From Magnolia sinica (lineage: Eukaryota > Streptophyta > Magnoliopsida > Magnoliales > Magnoliaceae): 64,000 nucleotides of DNA. The DNA lies in the NCBI RefSeq assembly GCF_029962835.1, contig NC_080577.1, positions 26,394,501 to 26,458,500 on the forward strand, given 5' to 3'. Below the pieces are notes generated by a model, which ran no database searches, was not told the origin of the DNA, and saw nothing but the letters and a program-made list of their open reading frames with translations. Shown here piece by piece: positions 12,760-22,980 of the stretch (positions are counted from its first letter, which is position 1; each line of letters starts with the position of its first letter). The translations under genes and the position numbers were made by a program.

Positions 12760-12930
12760 CCTCTCTCTCCCTCTCCCTCTCGCTCTTGCTCTTGCTCTCT
12801 CGTGCTCCCTTGCCGTCTCCCTCTCCCTCTCGCTCTCTCGTGCTCCCTCTCCCTCTCGCTCTTGCTCTTGCTCTCTCGTGCTCCCTTGCCGTCTCCCTCT
12901 CCCTCTCGCTCTCTCGTGCTCCCTCTCTCA
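12760..12930. repeat. CT-rich minisatellite, period 76 bp
   Basis: The unit containing CGCTCTTGCTCTTGCTCTCT begins at 12781 and again at 12857, embedded in CCCTCT and CTCTCT runs. It leaves long open frames on both strands, which are artefacts of low complexity. CT-rich text of this sort is common in plant 5' leaders, so it could be part of a captured gene's promoter or leader. Confidence 0.85.
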
Positions 12931-12935
12931 ATCTC

Positions 12936-13070
12936 GCTGCCACTCAGCTTGTGGACAGAAGGTTTCTTCCTATCAGGTAAAAACAAAGGGTTTCTTCCCA
13001 TCTTGCTGCCACTCTCCTTGTGGACGAAAGGTTTCTTCCCGTCAGGTAAAAACAAAGGTTTTCTTCCCGT
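12936..13070. repeat. Two-copy tandem repeat, period 69 bp
   Basis: GCTGCCACTC..TTGTGGAC, then AAGGTTTCTTCC and TCAGGTAAAAACAAAGG, occur from 12936 and again from 13005. The copies are close to identical. CAGGTAAAAA resembles a splice donor and is itself duplicated. Confidence 0.85.
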
Positions 13071-14516
13071 CAGCCCTCGTCGTCATTGGTATCTCTCTCT
13101 CTCTCTCTCTCAAATATTCAATGTCCAAACCCTATTCCATTTTCTTCTATTTGTTTTCTTTCATCTCTCTATTTTTTTTCTTTTTAATGCCCAATTGGTT
13201 GATTCAAATACCATAAAATTTCTTGAGATTTTGTATTGAAATTAGACTGATTAATCATGATATTTGGTGCATTTTCGTCTAATATCTTTGTGCATTTTCA
13301 TTTAATATCACTATGCAATTCATGAGATTTATTTTTAATGCTCTTTGGTTTATTCAAAGCCTCATTGAATTTTGAGTTTCGTATAATATCTTTGTGCATT
13401 TCCGCTCTATGCCTCATATTCTGGTGCTACTTTAATATTACTTTTGCTTATTTCCTTGGGTTATTCCCTGTTGTATGTGGAATTGTACTTAAGGCCCCTA
13501 TTGTTTGTTTTGGGCCTTTGGTTCTCATTGGTTGGGATTGCTCTAACAGTGTGAATTTAAATATGCACATTTCCAATGGATTCACCATTTGATGCAGAAA
13601 CCCATACATCAGTGCCACAAATGAGGAGTATGAGTTACTTTTTAAACTCTGCATAATTACCATAGGAATGCTAGTGGTAACTGAGTATACTTGGGTTTTC
13701 AGTTCTAGTAAGTGGGATAGTTAGTCCATAATCCAGGCCATTAATCGGTTGCACCCCATTATAGATGGAGATGACCCCAAGATAATTTTGACTCTAGGAT
13801 ATAAAACATCAATGGTCTATATTACCAAACCAGTGGTCCCACTTGTCATAATTGGAAACACCTGTATACAAGTGTGGCCCATGGTTTGGCAAACCTTTGA
13901 TTTGTGTTTCACCTCAACATGGTTGGATTGAAACACAAAAATCTTCTTGATAAGACTAGTATAACCTTCCATTTGTGGCCATATGCGCCGGCTAGAGGGT
14001 AAATAAAATAATCGTCCCCATTTAACTAAGAAAGTGTTTGGGGGCATAACTTTTCTGTATGATGATATTCATTGTAGAATGAATCAATTCATATTGTAAA
14101 TTTGAGTCCATACTCATCTTTTGATTTTTAGGTTGCAAATGGATTATCACCACTACTAAAACTTTATCCAAGCAGAATCTTCCATAATTACTAGGGAATT
14201 GATTTGGTTTTGTTTTGGATTTTTGAGTTTCTAAGTCCAATTGCATAATCCAATGCAATCATTCCATTTATGTTTTTTATAAAAAAAAATAATTTATTTT
14301 TTAAATTTCACAATGATTGATTGCTTTTATTTGGCTGGACGTTGAAAAGGGAACTAATGACCTATAACTGGTCATAGTTTACCTAACATATATTCTACTT
14401 TTACAAGCATTTTCTGCCAGGGTCTAATTGGAAACAAAATTCATGAGGCATGAAAAAATGGGTTGTAGCATACAACTGATTGAAAATGTAAAGATTTTTC
14501 TTTTGTGGACTATCAG
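13071..14516. other. No exon recognised; intron-like sequence
   Basis: A (CT)n run near 13091-13110 is followed by AT-rich sequence with degenerate duplications (TATCTTTGTGCATTTTC appears more than once near 13280-13400). It could be intron or leader belonging to the captured fragments downstream. Confidence 0.4.
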
Positions 14517-14681
14517 GTGATCAACTAGCTATAGGAAAGGAAACCGGTTGCTGTCTGGGAATGGGCACCAACATGTACCCGTCATCAGCTTTGCTAGGAC
14601 AGAACAAGGATGAGTCAATTGCTGCTTTGCCAATCGATGAGCTGATAGAGAAGGCCGATGGTTTTGCTAATGTTTTCCCTG
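14517..14681 (+). pseudogene. Plasma-membrane H+-ATPase exon fragment
   Basis: A 165-bp exon lies between a clear acceptor (..CTATCAG) and donor (G|GTATTTG). It translates as [19 protein letters not shown], then [20 protein letters not shown], then [16 protein letters not shown]. This is the cytoplasmic P-domain segment of plant P3A H+-ATPases (AHA/PMA), where the family reads [18 protein letters not shown]. The intact pump exports protons from the cytosol and has about 950 residues. Only this exon is present: neither the preceding exons nor the following EHKYEIV.. exon is found nearby. The usual RR is CC here. The intron phase is kept, so it derives from genomic DNA and not from a cDNA. It most likely was carried in as a fragment and cannot make a pump. 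Confidence 0.85.
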
Positions 14682-14836
14682 GTATTTGCTCATGGCATCA
14701 AGACTGTTCATTCTTTTCTCTGTGTTCTTTGTGCATGCGCACACGCACATGTCTAATTACATACGTGGGTGGGTTTTTGTGTGCATTCTATATTTTTTAT
14801 CCACTATGTCTGACTGAGCATTTATTGAATGTTTAG

Positions 14837-14884
14837 AATGCAAAATTGAAGGGGACTAATGGTACTACGAAAGAAAGTTCCAAG
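14837..14884 (+). pseudogene. Exon-like 48-bp segment, gene not recognised
   Basis: An AG acceptor (TTGAATGTTTAG) and a donor (AAG|GTATGG) frame an open 48-bp stretch reading NAKLKGTNGTTKESSK in one frame. I do not recognise it. It sits between the H+-ATPase and L28 fragments on the same strand and may be part of the same chimera. It may also be a chance match to splice signals. Confidence 0.3.
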
Positions 14885-15093
14885 GTATGGTAACGAGTAT
14901 CTCATTTGCTTCTCTTATTTTTGCCTATATATTTCTTTAATACCAACAAGTCCCAAATAAAATTGTTCTGTTTCAATTCAATAAATTGGTTTAGGTGTTC
15001 AGTGTTGCTACTTCTTGATGATGGTAACAAAGGGATTGTGTTATTTGCAGAACATCAACATTGCCAGCATTATTTGTCTTTGTGGTATTGCAG

Positions 15094-15257
15094 GTCTGGC
15101 AAATAAGAAGACCATGCTGATTCAGCCAGCAGGGAAAGATCTTTCTGTTGTGCTTGCAACGACGAAGATAAAGAACCAAAACCGTCCTGCAAATCTGTAC
15201 CATAGGTCAATCATGAAGAAGGAATTCTGACAAATGGCAAAGGCTGTTGTTAACCAG
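15094..15257 (+). pseudogene. Ribosomal protein L28 (eL28) exon fragment
   Basis: Bounded by TATTGCAG and CAG|GTAAAGG. The translation reads [40 protein letters not shown], then MKKEF, a stop, and QMAKAVVNQ. Cytosolic ribosomal protein eL28 has this run (SGLANKKTV.., [10 protein letters not shown].., MKKEFRRMAKAVVNQV) in the middle of a protein of about 140 residues. The frame carries a TGA at 15228-15230 where the family has arginine. Neither the N-terminal exon (starting MATVPGQL-like) nor the C-terminal exon was found nearby. It is a broken genomic fragment with intact splice borders, 412 bp downstream of an H+-ATPase exon on the same strand. Confidence 0.85.
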
Positions 15258-15478
15258 GTAAAGGATTCTAGAAAACCTTGTTCTATTTTTATTTATTTTT
15301 AAATTCCCCCTCACATGGGTATCTATGGCTGATATTTGTGTTGTGATGAGCAGTTAACATGTGAGAAGATCTCTTTAGATGGATCTTAACTGAGCCATGT
15401 TTTTATAGTTAAATTATGGCTGAGTACACAAACGTTGGATGTGTTTGACTCTAATTTTAATTGTTCTGATTTTAATAG

Positions 15479-15550
15479 ACTGGAGATTTGTGGTTTGAGG
15501 GTCGTGAGCGCATTCATCACACACGAGACCGGCTCTTATAACTTAAGGAG
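15479..15550 (+). pseudogene. Exon-like 72-bp segment, gene not recognised
   Basis: Framed by TTTTAATAG and GGAG|GTATG. One frame reads TGDLWFEGRERIHHTRDRLL, then a stop, then LKE. It vaguely recalls eIF4E-binding YTRDxLL motifs, but the match is too short to name. It follows the L28 fragment on the same strand. Confidence 0.3.
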
Positions 15551-15551
15551 G

Positions 15552-15713
15552 TATGTTGTTGTTTGTTGCAAAAATGATTTCTTTGCTTGCATGCTTCTGA
15601 CATTGAGTTTTTTTTATGAGGCTTGTATGCTTCTGAGTTATGTTTTTGTTTGTTGCAAAAAATGATTTCTTTGCTTGCATCCTTTTGAGATTGTATTTGT
15701 TATGAGGCTTTGC
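15552..15713. repeat. Two-copy tandem repeat, period 92 bp
   Basis: TTTGTTGCAAAAATGATTTC, TTTGCTTGCAT and TATGAGGCTT occur in order from about 15559 and again from about 15651. The copies differ by single bases and a one-base indel. Confidence 0.85.
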
Positions 15714-16295
15714 TAAGATACGATTCACTGGTGTTGTTTATTGTGGTGAGAGAAGAATGTGTGAAGTAGAAACTGAGATATCTGGCTTGGTGGGAGGAGA
15801 AACAATAAGACATGGGAGAACCTCATGGAAAATTGCGTGGAAATGAAGGAACTTGTTTCTGGTTCATATTAGAGGGAAATGTGTTTCCTGTGTTTGTTTT
15901 CTCTACCTTTGAATTTCTCTCACAATCACATGTTCAGGAATTGATATAAATTCATTTACCATTCATTCGAAATCTGTGTGAGGTTGTGAGCGCTAAATTG
16001 CTTTGTAAAATCCATGATGATTTTTTTAGTGGAAATGTTTGAAAGCTTCTATTTTTTACTCAAACATAAGAAATCACATGTTTTTATTTTATTTTGTTTG
16101 CATTTATGGACAACTCATGAGTTTTTCCCTTTGTTCTTTATTTTCTATTTATACTACTATAGTTATTTATTTTAAGTTAGCATACTCATTTGAGGTTCAT
16201 CTTATATGCTAATTTGGGATATTTGCTCAGAATCTCCATAACTTTTCCACGAATACTCATTTATAGCTTTCTTTCCTCCAATATTGTCTCTACAG

Positions 16296-16462
16296 GTTGT
16301 AGATGTTCCTGAAGATATATTGAAAATCAAATAAGAGATTGAGTCTGAACTTTTTGGGGATGATTAGAGTACAAGCAATTTGAGGACTTCCTCTTCTTTG
16401 CAAGGACTCGCTAGAGTATGTTTCTAAAATTGTGGATGTTCTTGGACAACTCCTCATAGCTG
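16296..16462 (+). pseudogene. Exon-like segment, gene not recognised
   Basis: An acceptor (TGTCTCTACAG) and donor (CTG|GTAATT) frame 167 bp. One frame starts VVDVPEDILKIK, stop, EIESELFGDD, stop, STSNLRTSSSLQGLARV, so it is coding-like but interrupted. A codon-like pattern resumes in another frame near the 3' end. I cannot name the parent gene. It likely pairs with the segment at 16519. Confidence 0.4.
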
Positions 16463-16518
16463 GTAATTCTATTCCTTTTTTAAAATCAGTGCACATCTAA
16501 AGGTTCTATTCCTTTCAG

Positions 16519-16572
16519 GTGGATGTTGCATGTGGGATGATTGGAGCTGCATATTTCAGATTCAAGCATTTG
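16519..16572 (+). pseudogene. Exon-like segment, gene not recognised
   Basis: An acceptor (CCTTTCAG) and donor (TTG|GTACGT) frame 54 bp that is open as VDVACGMIGAAYFRFKHL. It lies 56 bp after the previous exon-like segment with good intron signals, so the two probably come from one parent gene. The parent is not recognised. Confidence 0.4.
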
Positions 16573-16899
16573 GTACGTCTCTTGTCAAGAATGCACATGT
16601 GTAGTTCATCAAACAATACATTATGTGATATCGTGTTCATGATATCTATGTTGTAATTACAGTTATCTATAATAATAATAATTTTTTCATTATAGTGCAT
16701 TCACAATAGTTATCATTGTGGTTACAGTTATTCATTATGTGACAGGTTTTTAGGTGAGATAAACGAGTTTCAAAACAAAACAGTCTGCGGTTTTGAGAAG
16801 CGATCGATTCCCAGGATATATGTATCTTTCAAGGGTCATCTGCACCTTGGAAGCATACAATGGAAGTTAAGGAAAACCTTCGAGTTTTCTTCTTTGAAT
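16573..16899. other. No gene seen
   Basis: Intron-like AT-rich sequence leading into the 164-bp tandem repeat. Nothing recognised. Confidence 0.45.
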
Positions 16900-17260
16900 C
16901 ATGATTGGAGTGGTCTGGCCATTTGGATAGGCTGTATTTATGAACCGCTGCTCGAAATTGATGGAGCAGACCTGGATGTGCGTCGGAGCTATCCGGATGA
17001 GCGGGGGTCCCTGGAAGGTGGGAACCGCTGTTATGACCATGATGAAGCTGTCCATTTTCTATGGACAACATTAGAAGGGTCTGGTCATTTGGACAGGCCG
17101 TGTTTATGTATTTGGTCAAAATTAATGGAGCAGACCCGGATGTGCGTCGAAGCTATTCAGATGAGCGGGGGTCCCTGGAAGGAGGGAACCGCTGTTATGA
17201 CCATGATGAAGCTGTCCATTTTTTATGGACAACATTGGAAGGGCCTGGCCATTTGTGCCG
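16900..17260. repeat. Tandem repeat, period 164 bp, about 2.2 copies
   Basis: TGGAGCAGACC begins at about 16962 and again at about 17126. GAGCGGGGGTCCCTGGAAGG, AACCGCTGTTATGACCATGA and GAAGCTGTCCATTTT recur at the same spacing, and a third partial copy starts near 17238. Copies are about 95% alike by eye. It is GC-richer than its surroundings and remains open on the plus strand from 16894 to 17304. No domain is recognised and the openness is probably incidental. Confidence 0.85.
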
Positions 17261-17284
17261 GATGGCCGTGTTTATATCTGTATT

Positions 17285-20200
17285 TGCAAAGACCATACCC
17301 TTAACCTAAACCAAAACCTATGACCTAAAACCTTAACCTATAACCTAAATCTCAACCTTAACCTAAACCTAAACCTTAGCCTGAAACCTAAAACCTAAAC
17401 CTAAACCAACAAAACCTAAATGTATTCTCAAATCCCTAAACATAAACCTTCACCTAATCCTAATCTTAACTCCCTAACCTAATCCTATACCTAAACTTGA
17501 AAACACAAACATAAACCCGATCCCAAACCCGAACCTGATTTCCTAAACGTAAACCTTAACCTATTCTCAATTCCCTAAACCTATATCTTATAACCTAAAC
17601 CTAAACCTAAACCTTAACCTTAACCTTAACCTAAACCTAAACCTTAACCTTAACCTTAACCTAAACCTAAACCTATAACCTTAACCTAAAACCAAAACCA
17701 ATAACCTAAACCTAAATCAAAACATATAACTAAAACCAAAACCAAAACCAAAATCTATCTCCTAAACCCGAACGCATTCTCAAATCCTATAACCTATAAT
17801 CTAAACCTAAACCTAAACCTAAACCTAAAACCTAAAACCTAAACCAAAACCTATAACCTAAACCAAAGCCAAAACCTATAGCCTAAACCTGAACCCATTC
17901 TCAAATCTAAAAACCTATAACTTAAATCGTTAACCTATAACCTAAATCAAAACCTATAACCTAAACCAAACCTAAACCTAAACCTAAACCTAAAACCTAA
18001 ACCTAAACCTATAACCTAAACTCAAATCCCTAAACCTAAACCTAAACCTAATCTTATAACCTAAACTCAAATCCCTAAACCTTAACTTATAACCTAACCT
18101 AAACCTATACTTATAACCTAAAACTATTCTCAAATCCCAAAACCTATAACCTAAACCTAACCTTTCCCTAAACTTAAACCTAGACCTATAGCCTAAACTC
18201 AAATCCCAAAACCTTAACCTATAACCTAACCTAAACCTATACTTATAACCTAAAACTATTCCCAAATCCCAAAACCTATAACCTAAACCTAACCTTTCCC
18301 TAAACCTATAACCTAAACTCAATTCCCTAAACTTAAACCTAGACCTATAGCCTAAACTCAAATCCCTAAACCTTAACCTATAACCTAACCTAAACCTATA
18401 CTTATAACCTAAAACTATTCCCAAATCCCAAAACCTATTACCTAAACCTAACCTTTCCCTAAACCTATAACCTAAACTCAATTCCCTAAACCTAAACCTA
18501 TACTTATAGACTAAACTCAAATCCCTAAACCTTAACCTATAACCTAACCTAAACCTATACTTATAACCTAAAACTATTCCCAAATTTCAAAACCTATTAC
18601 CTAAACCTAACATTTCCCTAAACCTATAACCTAAACTCAATTCTCTAAACCTAAGCCTACACATAATCCTAATCTTAACTTCCTAACCTAAACCTAAACC
18701 TAAACTTGAAAACTCAAGCTTAAACCCAATCCCGAACCTGAACCCAATTTCTTAAACCTAAACCATAACCCATACTCAAATCCAAAAACCTATAACCTAA
18801 ACCTAAACCTAAACCAAAACTTATAACCTAAACCCGAACCCATTCTCAAATCCCAAAACTTATAACTTAAACCAAAACTTATAACCTAAACCCGAACCCA
18901 TTCTCAAATCCCAAAACCTATAATGTAAACCTAAACCTTAACCTAAACCTATAACCTATAACCTAAACCAAAACCTATAACCTAAACCAAAACCAAAACC
19001 TATAACCTAAGCCCGAACCCATTCTCAAATCCCAAAACCTATAACCTAAACCTAAACCTATAACCTAAACCAAAACCTATAACCTAAACTTGAACTCATT
19101 CTCAAATCCCAAAACCTTTAACTTAAACCTAAACCTTAACATAAACCTATAACCTATAACCTAAATCAAAACCTATAACCTAAACTAAAACCAAAACCTA
19201 TAATCTAAACCCGAACCCATTCTAAACCAAAACCTATAACCTAAACTAAAACCAAAACCTATAACCTAAACCCGAACCCATTCTCAAATCCCAAAACTTA
19301 TAATCTAAACCTAAACCGTAACCTAATCCTATAACCTAAATTCAAATCCCTAAACCTTAACCTATAACCTAACCTAAACCTATACTTATAACCTAAAACT
19401 ATTCCCAAATCCCAAAACCTATAACCTAAACCTAACCTTTCCCTAAACCTATAACCTAAACTCAATTCCCTAAACCTAAACCTAGACCTATAGCCTAAAC
19501 TCAAATCCCTAAACCTTAACCTATAACTTAACCTAAACCTATACTTATAACTTAAAACTATTCCCAAATCCCAAAACCTATAACCTAAACCTAACCTTTC
19601 CCTAAACCTATAACCTAAACTCAATTCCCTAAACCTAAACCTAGACCTATAGCCTAAACTCAAATCCCTAAACCTTAACCTATAACCTAACCTAAACCTA
19701 TACTTATAACCTAAAACTATTCCCAAATCCCAAAACCTATTACCTAAACCTAACCTTTCCCTAAACCTATAACCTAAACTCAATTCCCTAAACCTAAACC
19801 TACACCTAATCCTAATCTTAACTCCTTAACATAAACCTAAACCTAAACTTGAAAACCCAATCCCGAACTTGAACCCAATTTCCTAAACCTAAACCATAAC
19901 CAATTCTCAAATCCAAAAACCTATAACCTAAACCTAAACCAAAACAGCCTAAACCCGAACCCATTCTCAAATCCTAAAACCTATAACCTGAACCAAAACC
20001 TATAACCTAAACCCGAACTCATTCTCAAATCTCAAAACCTATAACGTAAACTTAAACCTTAACCTAAACCTATAACCTATAACCTAAACCCAAACCCATT
20101 TTCAAATCCCAAAACCTATAACCTAAACCAAAACCAATAACCTAAACCAAAACCTATAACCTAAACCAAAACCAAAACCTATAACCTAAATCCGAACCCA

Positions 20201-22005
20201 TTCTCAAATCCCAAAACCCAAACCTAAACCTAAACGTAAACCTAAAACCTAGACCTAAACCTAATCCGATAACCTAAACTCAAATCCCTAAACCTTAACT
20301 TATAACCTAACCCAAACCTATACTTATAATCTAAAACTATTCTCAAATCCCAAAACCTATAACCTAAACCTAAACCTTAACCTATAACCTATAACCTAAA
20401 CTCAATTCCCTAAAGCTAAACCTACACCTAATCCTAATCTCAACTCCCTAACCTAAACCTAAACCTAAACTTGAAAACCCAAACTTAAACCCAATCCCGA
20501 ACCTGAACCCGATTTCCTAAACCTAAACCATAACCCATTCTCAAATTCAAAAACCTATAACCTAAACCTAAACCAAAACCAAAACTTATAACCTAAACTT
20601 GAACCCATTCTCAAATCCCAAAACCTATAACCCAAACCAAAACCTATAACTTAAACCTGAACCCATTCTCAAATCTCAAAACCTATAACATAAACCTAAA
20701 CCTTAACCTAAACCTATAACCTATAACCTAAACCAAAACCTATAACCTAAACCAAAACCAAAACCTATAACCTAAGCCCGAACCCATTCTCAAATCCCAA
20801 AACCTATAACCTAAACCTAAACCTATAACCTAAACCAAAACCTATAACCTAAACCAAAACCAAAACCTATAACCTAAACTTGAACTCATTCTCAAATCCC
20901 AAAACCTTTAACCTAAACCTAAACCTTAACATAAACCTATAACCTATAACCTAAACCAAAACCAAAACCTATAACCTAAACCCGAACCCATTCTCAAATC
21001 CAAAAACCTATAACCTAAACCAAAACCTATAACCTAAACCAAAACCAAAACCTATAACCTAAACCCGAACCCATTCTCAAATCCCAAAACCTATAACCTA
21101 AACCTAAACCGTAACCTAATCCTATAACCTAAACTCAAATCCCTAAACCTTAACCTATAACCTAACCTAAACCTATACTTATAACCTAAAACTATTCCCA
21201 AATCCCAAAACCTATAACCTAAACCTAACCTCTCCCTAAACCTATAACCTAAACTCAATTCCTTAAACCTAAACCTACACCTAATCCTAATCTCAACTCC
21301 CTAACCTAAACCTAAACCTAAAACCTAAACCTAAACCTATAACATAAACTCAAATACATAAACCTAAACCTAAACCTAATCCTATAACCTAAACTCAAAT
21401 CCTTAAACCTTAATTTCTAACCTAACCTAAACCTCTACTTATAACCTAAAACTATTATCAAATCACAAATCCTAGAACCTAAACCTAACCTTTCCCTAAA
21501 ACTATCACCTAGACACAATGCCCTAAACCTAACCTAAACCTAAACCTAAACTTGAAAACTCAAACTTAAACCCAATCCCGAACCTGAACCCGATTTCCTA
21601 AACCTAAACCATAACCCATTCTCAATTCCCTAAAGCTATAACCTATAACCTAAACCTAAACCTAAACCTAACCTAAACTTATAACCTTTCCCTAAACCTT
21701 TAACTTAAACCTAAACTTAAAACCTAAATGTATTCTCAAATCCTTAAACCCAAACCTACACCTAATCCTAATCTCAACTCCTTAACCTAAACCTAAACTT
21801 GAAAACCCAATCCTAAACCCGATCCCGAACCCGAACCCGATTTCCTAAACCTAAACCTTAACCTATAATCAACTTCCCAAAAGCTATAACCTATAACCTA
21901 AACCTAAACCAAAACCAAAACCTATAACCTATAACCTAAACTTAATTATAACCTATAGCCTAACCTTAACCTAAACCTATAACCTAAACCTAAACCAAAA
22001 CCTAT
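17285..22005. repeat. Degenerate telomere-like array with higher-order structure
   Basis: About 4.7 kb made almost entirely of CCTAAA, CCTATAA, CCTTAA and CCAAAA words, akin to the C-rich strand of the plant telomere repeat (CCCTAAA) but mostly lacking its third C. It is not a simple head-to-tail telomere. Composite units of 159-160 bp recur at 18.03-18.65 kb and 19.32-19.80 kb. Longer blocks recur too: CCTACACCTAATCCTAATC near 18647, 19798, 20412 and 21267 with a variant near 21756, each followed by GAACCTGAACCC.. and CATTCTCAAATCC. Two minus-strand open frames (17990-18583 and 19298-19783) simply translate the unit into a 53-residue periodic peptide. The right end stops abruptly at about 22005. 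Confidence 0.9.
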
Positions 22006-22255
22006 AATCATATGGTGAGACCATTTCTTTTGTGTCAATTTCATTCCTCTTTGAGTTTTTTTTAATTCATTAAGAAAAAAAAGTGGTTATGCATTATGCA
22101 CTTCTTTCACTGTCTTTCTTTTTCCCAATGGGCATTCTAATTTATGAATGACATGACTGTTTATAGGATGATGGAATATACGAAGCTGTTGAAATTTCAG
22201 GGTGAAGTTGAGCACATTTCTCTAATGAAGCTAAAGATTTGTATTTTCAGCATTA
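22006..22255. other. No gene recognised
   Basis: Unique AT-rich sequence between the telomere-like array and the minisatellite. Nothing named. Confidence 0.4.
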
Positions 22256-22430
22256 TTGTAATTATAACTGTAATTGATTGTAATTGTAATTGATTGAATG
22301 AAGGATTGTAATTATAATTGATTGAATGAAGGATTGTAATTGATTGAATGAATAATGTAATTGGTTGAATGAAGGATTGTAATTGAATGAATGAATGATT
22401 GTACAGGTGGTAACTGAATGAATAAATGAT
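22256..22430. repeat. Minisatellite of ATTGTAATTGATTGAATGAA type
   Basis: Variable units built from TGTAATTGATTGAATGAAGG are repeated about eight times with length changes. It directly precedes the palindrome-rich subterminal block and probably belongs to the same DNA transposon end. Confidence 0.8.
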
Positions 22431-22444
22431 TTAATTTTTCAATG

Positions 22445-22920
22445 TACAAAATGGCTACGGATATTGACCGTAGCCACTAATCAGACAGGTGTATCCTTTT
22501 TAATTTTGGCATATTACTACGGACTTTCAGCTACAAATAATATCCGTAGCTGTTTGAAGTTTTTGCTACAGATATAATTGCTACAGATTATATCTGTAGC
22601 TATTTCACCTATAGCTACAGATTAAATCCATAGCCACTAATCAGACAGGTTAGCCTTTTCAATTTTGGCCTATTGCTACAGACTTTTAGCTACAAATAAT
22701 ATCCGTAACTGTTTGAAGTTTTTGCTACAGATATAATTGCTACAGATTATATCTGTAGCTATTGAACTTATAGATACGGATTAAATCCGTAACCATAGGT
22801 TCCAGACCTATTGTTATGGCACCTACGACGACGGTCGTGTTATAGACTAGCTACGGACTAAAACAGTAGCCATAGGTCTATGGCTACGGATTTTATCCGT
22901 AGCCTTTGCCCTTTTTTTTT
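22445..22920. repeat. Subterminal palindromes of CACTA type with 160-bp tandem copies
   Basis: At least ten palindromic words of the form GCTACGGAT..ATCCGTAGC occur, for example GGCTACGGATTTTATCCGTA near 22881. A 160-bp segment starting TAGCCACTAATCAGACAGG at 22471 is repeated from 22631. In CACTA transposons such subterminal repeats bind the element's TNPA-like protein. That role here is inferred from pattern alone. Confidence 0.7.
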
Positions 22921-22921
22921 G

Positions 22922-22980
22922 TTGCTCTGTCCTATAGTGTGGCCAGTGGACAACTTTGGGGTGAGTGTAGGAACCATTTA
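22922..22980. repeat. 59-bp direct repeat, right copy
   Basis: Identical to 11991-12049. It follows directly on the T-run that ends the palindrome block, and unrelated sequence starts at 22981. Confidence 0.95.

Larger units (their letters stand above)
12050..22921. mobile_element. Composite gene-fragment-bearing block, CACTA-like right end
   Basis: The block is delimited by identical 59-bp direct repeats. The right end (22445-22920) is packed with CTACGGAT-ATCCGTAG palindromes, and the left end (12050-12105) holds decayed forms of the same motif (CTATGGATTTAATCTGTAAC). Such subterminal palindromes are a hallmark of CACTA (En/Spm) transposons, and the terminal GTAGCCTTTGCCCTTTTTTT resembles the inner edge of CACTA 3' ends. 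No CACTA terminal word is seen at either border and no transposase is recognised. Inside lie exon fragments of unrelated host genes on one strand, which some CACTA, Pack-MULE and Helitron elements are known to capture. A one-element interpretation is inference; several nested events are equally possible. Confidence 0.5.

Noticed and set aside
12654-13239. Overlapping open frames on both strands rich in Ser/Leu or Arg/Glu
   Set aside because: They arise from CT-rich low-complexity repeats open in several frames at once. There is no domain and no independent coding evidence.
15094-15257. Functional ribosomal protein L28 gene
   Set aside because: Only one exon is present, it has an in-frame TGA, and the first and last exons are missing from the surroundings.
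16894-17304. 136-residue open frame over the 164-bp tandem repeat
   Set aside because: It spans repeat copies in different frames and runs into the telomere-like array. No domain or splice context supports a gene.
17990-18583. 197-residue minus-strand open frame with a 53-residue periodic peptide (LGYKYRFRLGYRLRFRDLS)
   Set aside because: It is a translation of the telomere-like array's 159-bp unit. A matching frame at 19298-19783 does the same. The array's word composition makes stops rare on that strand; there is no start context or conservation.
17285-22005. CRISPR-like repeat array
   Set aside because: There are no constant spacers or direct repeats of fixed length. The sequence is a eukaryotic telomere-like satellite.
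22922-22940. CACTA 3' terminus (reads ..TCCTATAGTG)
   Set aside because: The same word occurs in the left 59-bp copy in direct orientation and not inverted, and no matching inverted CACTATAGG start was found, so it cannot be the terminal inverted repeat.
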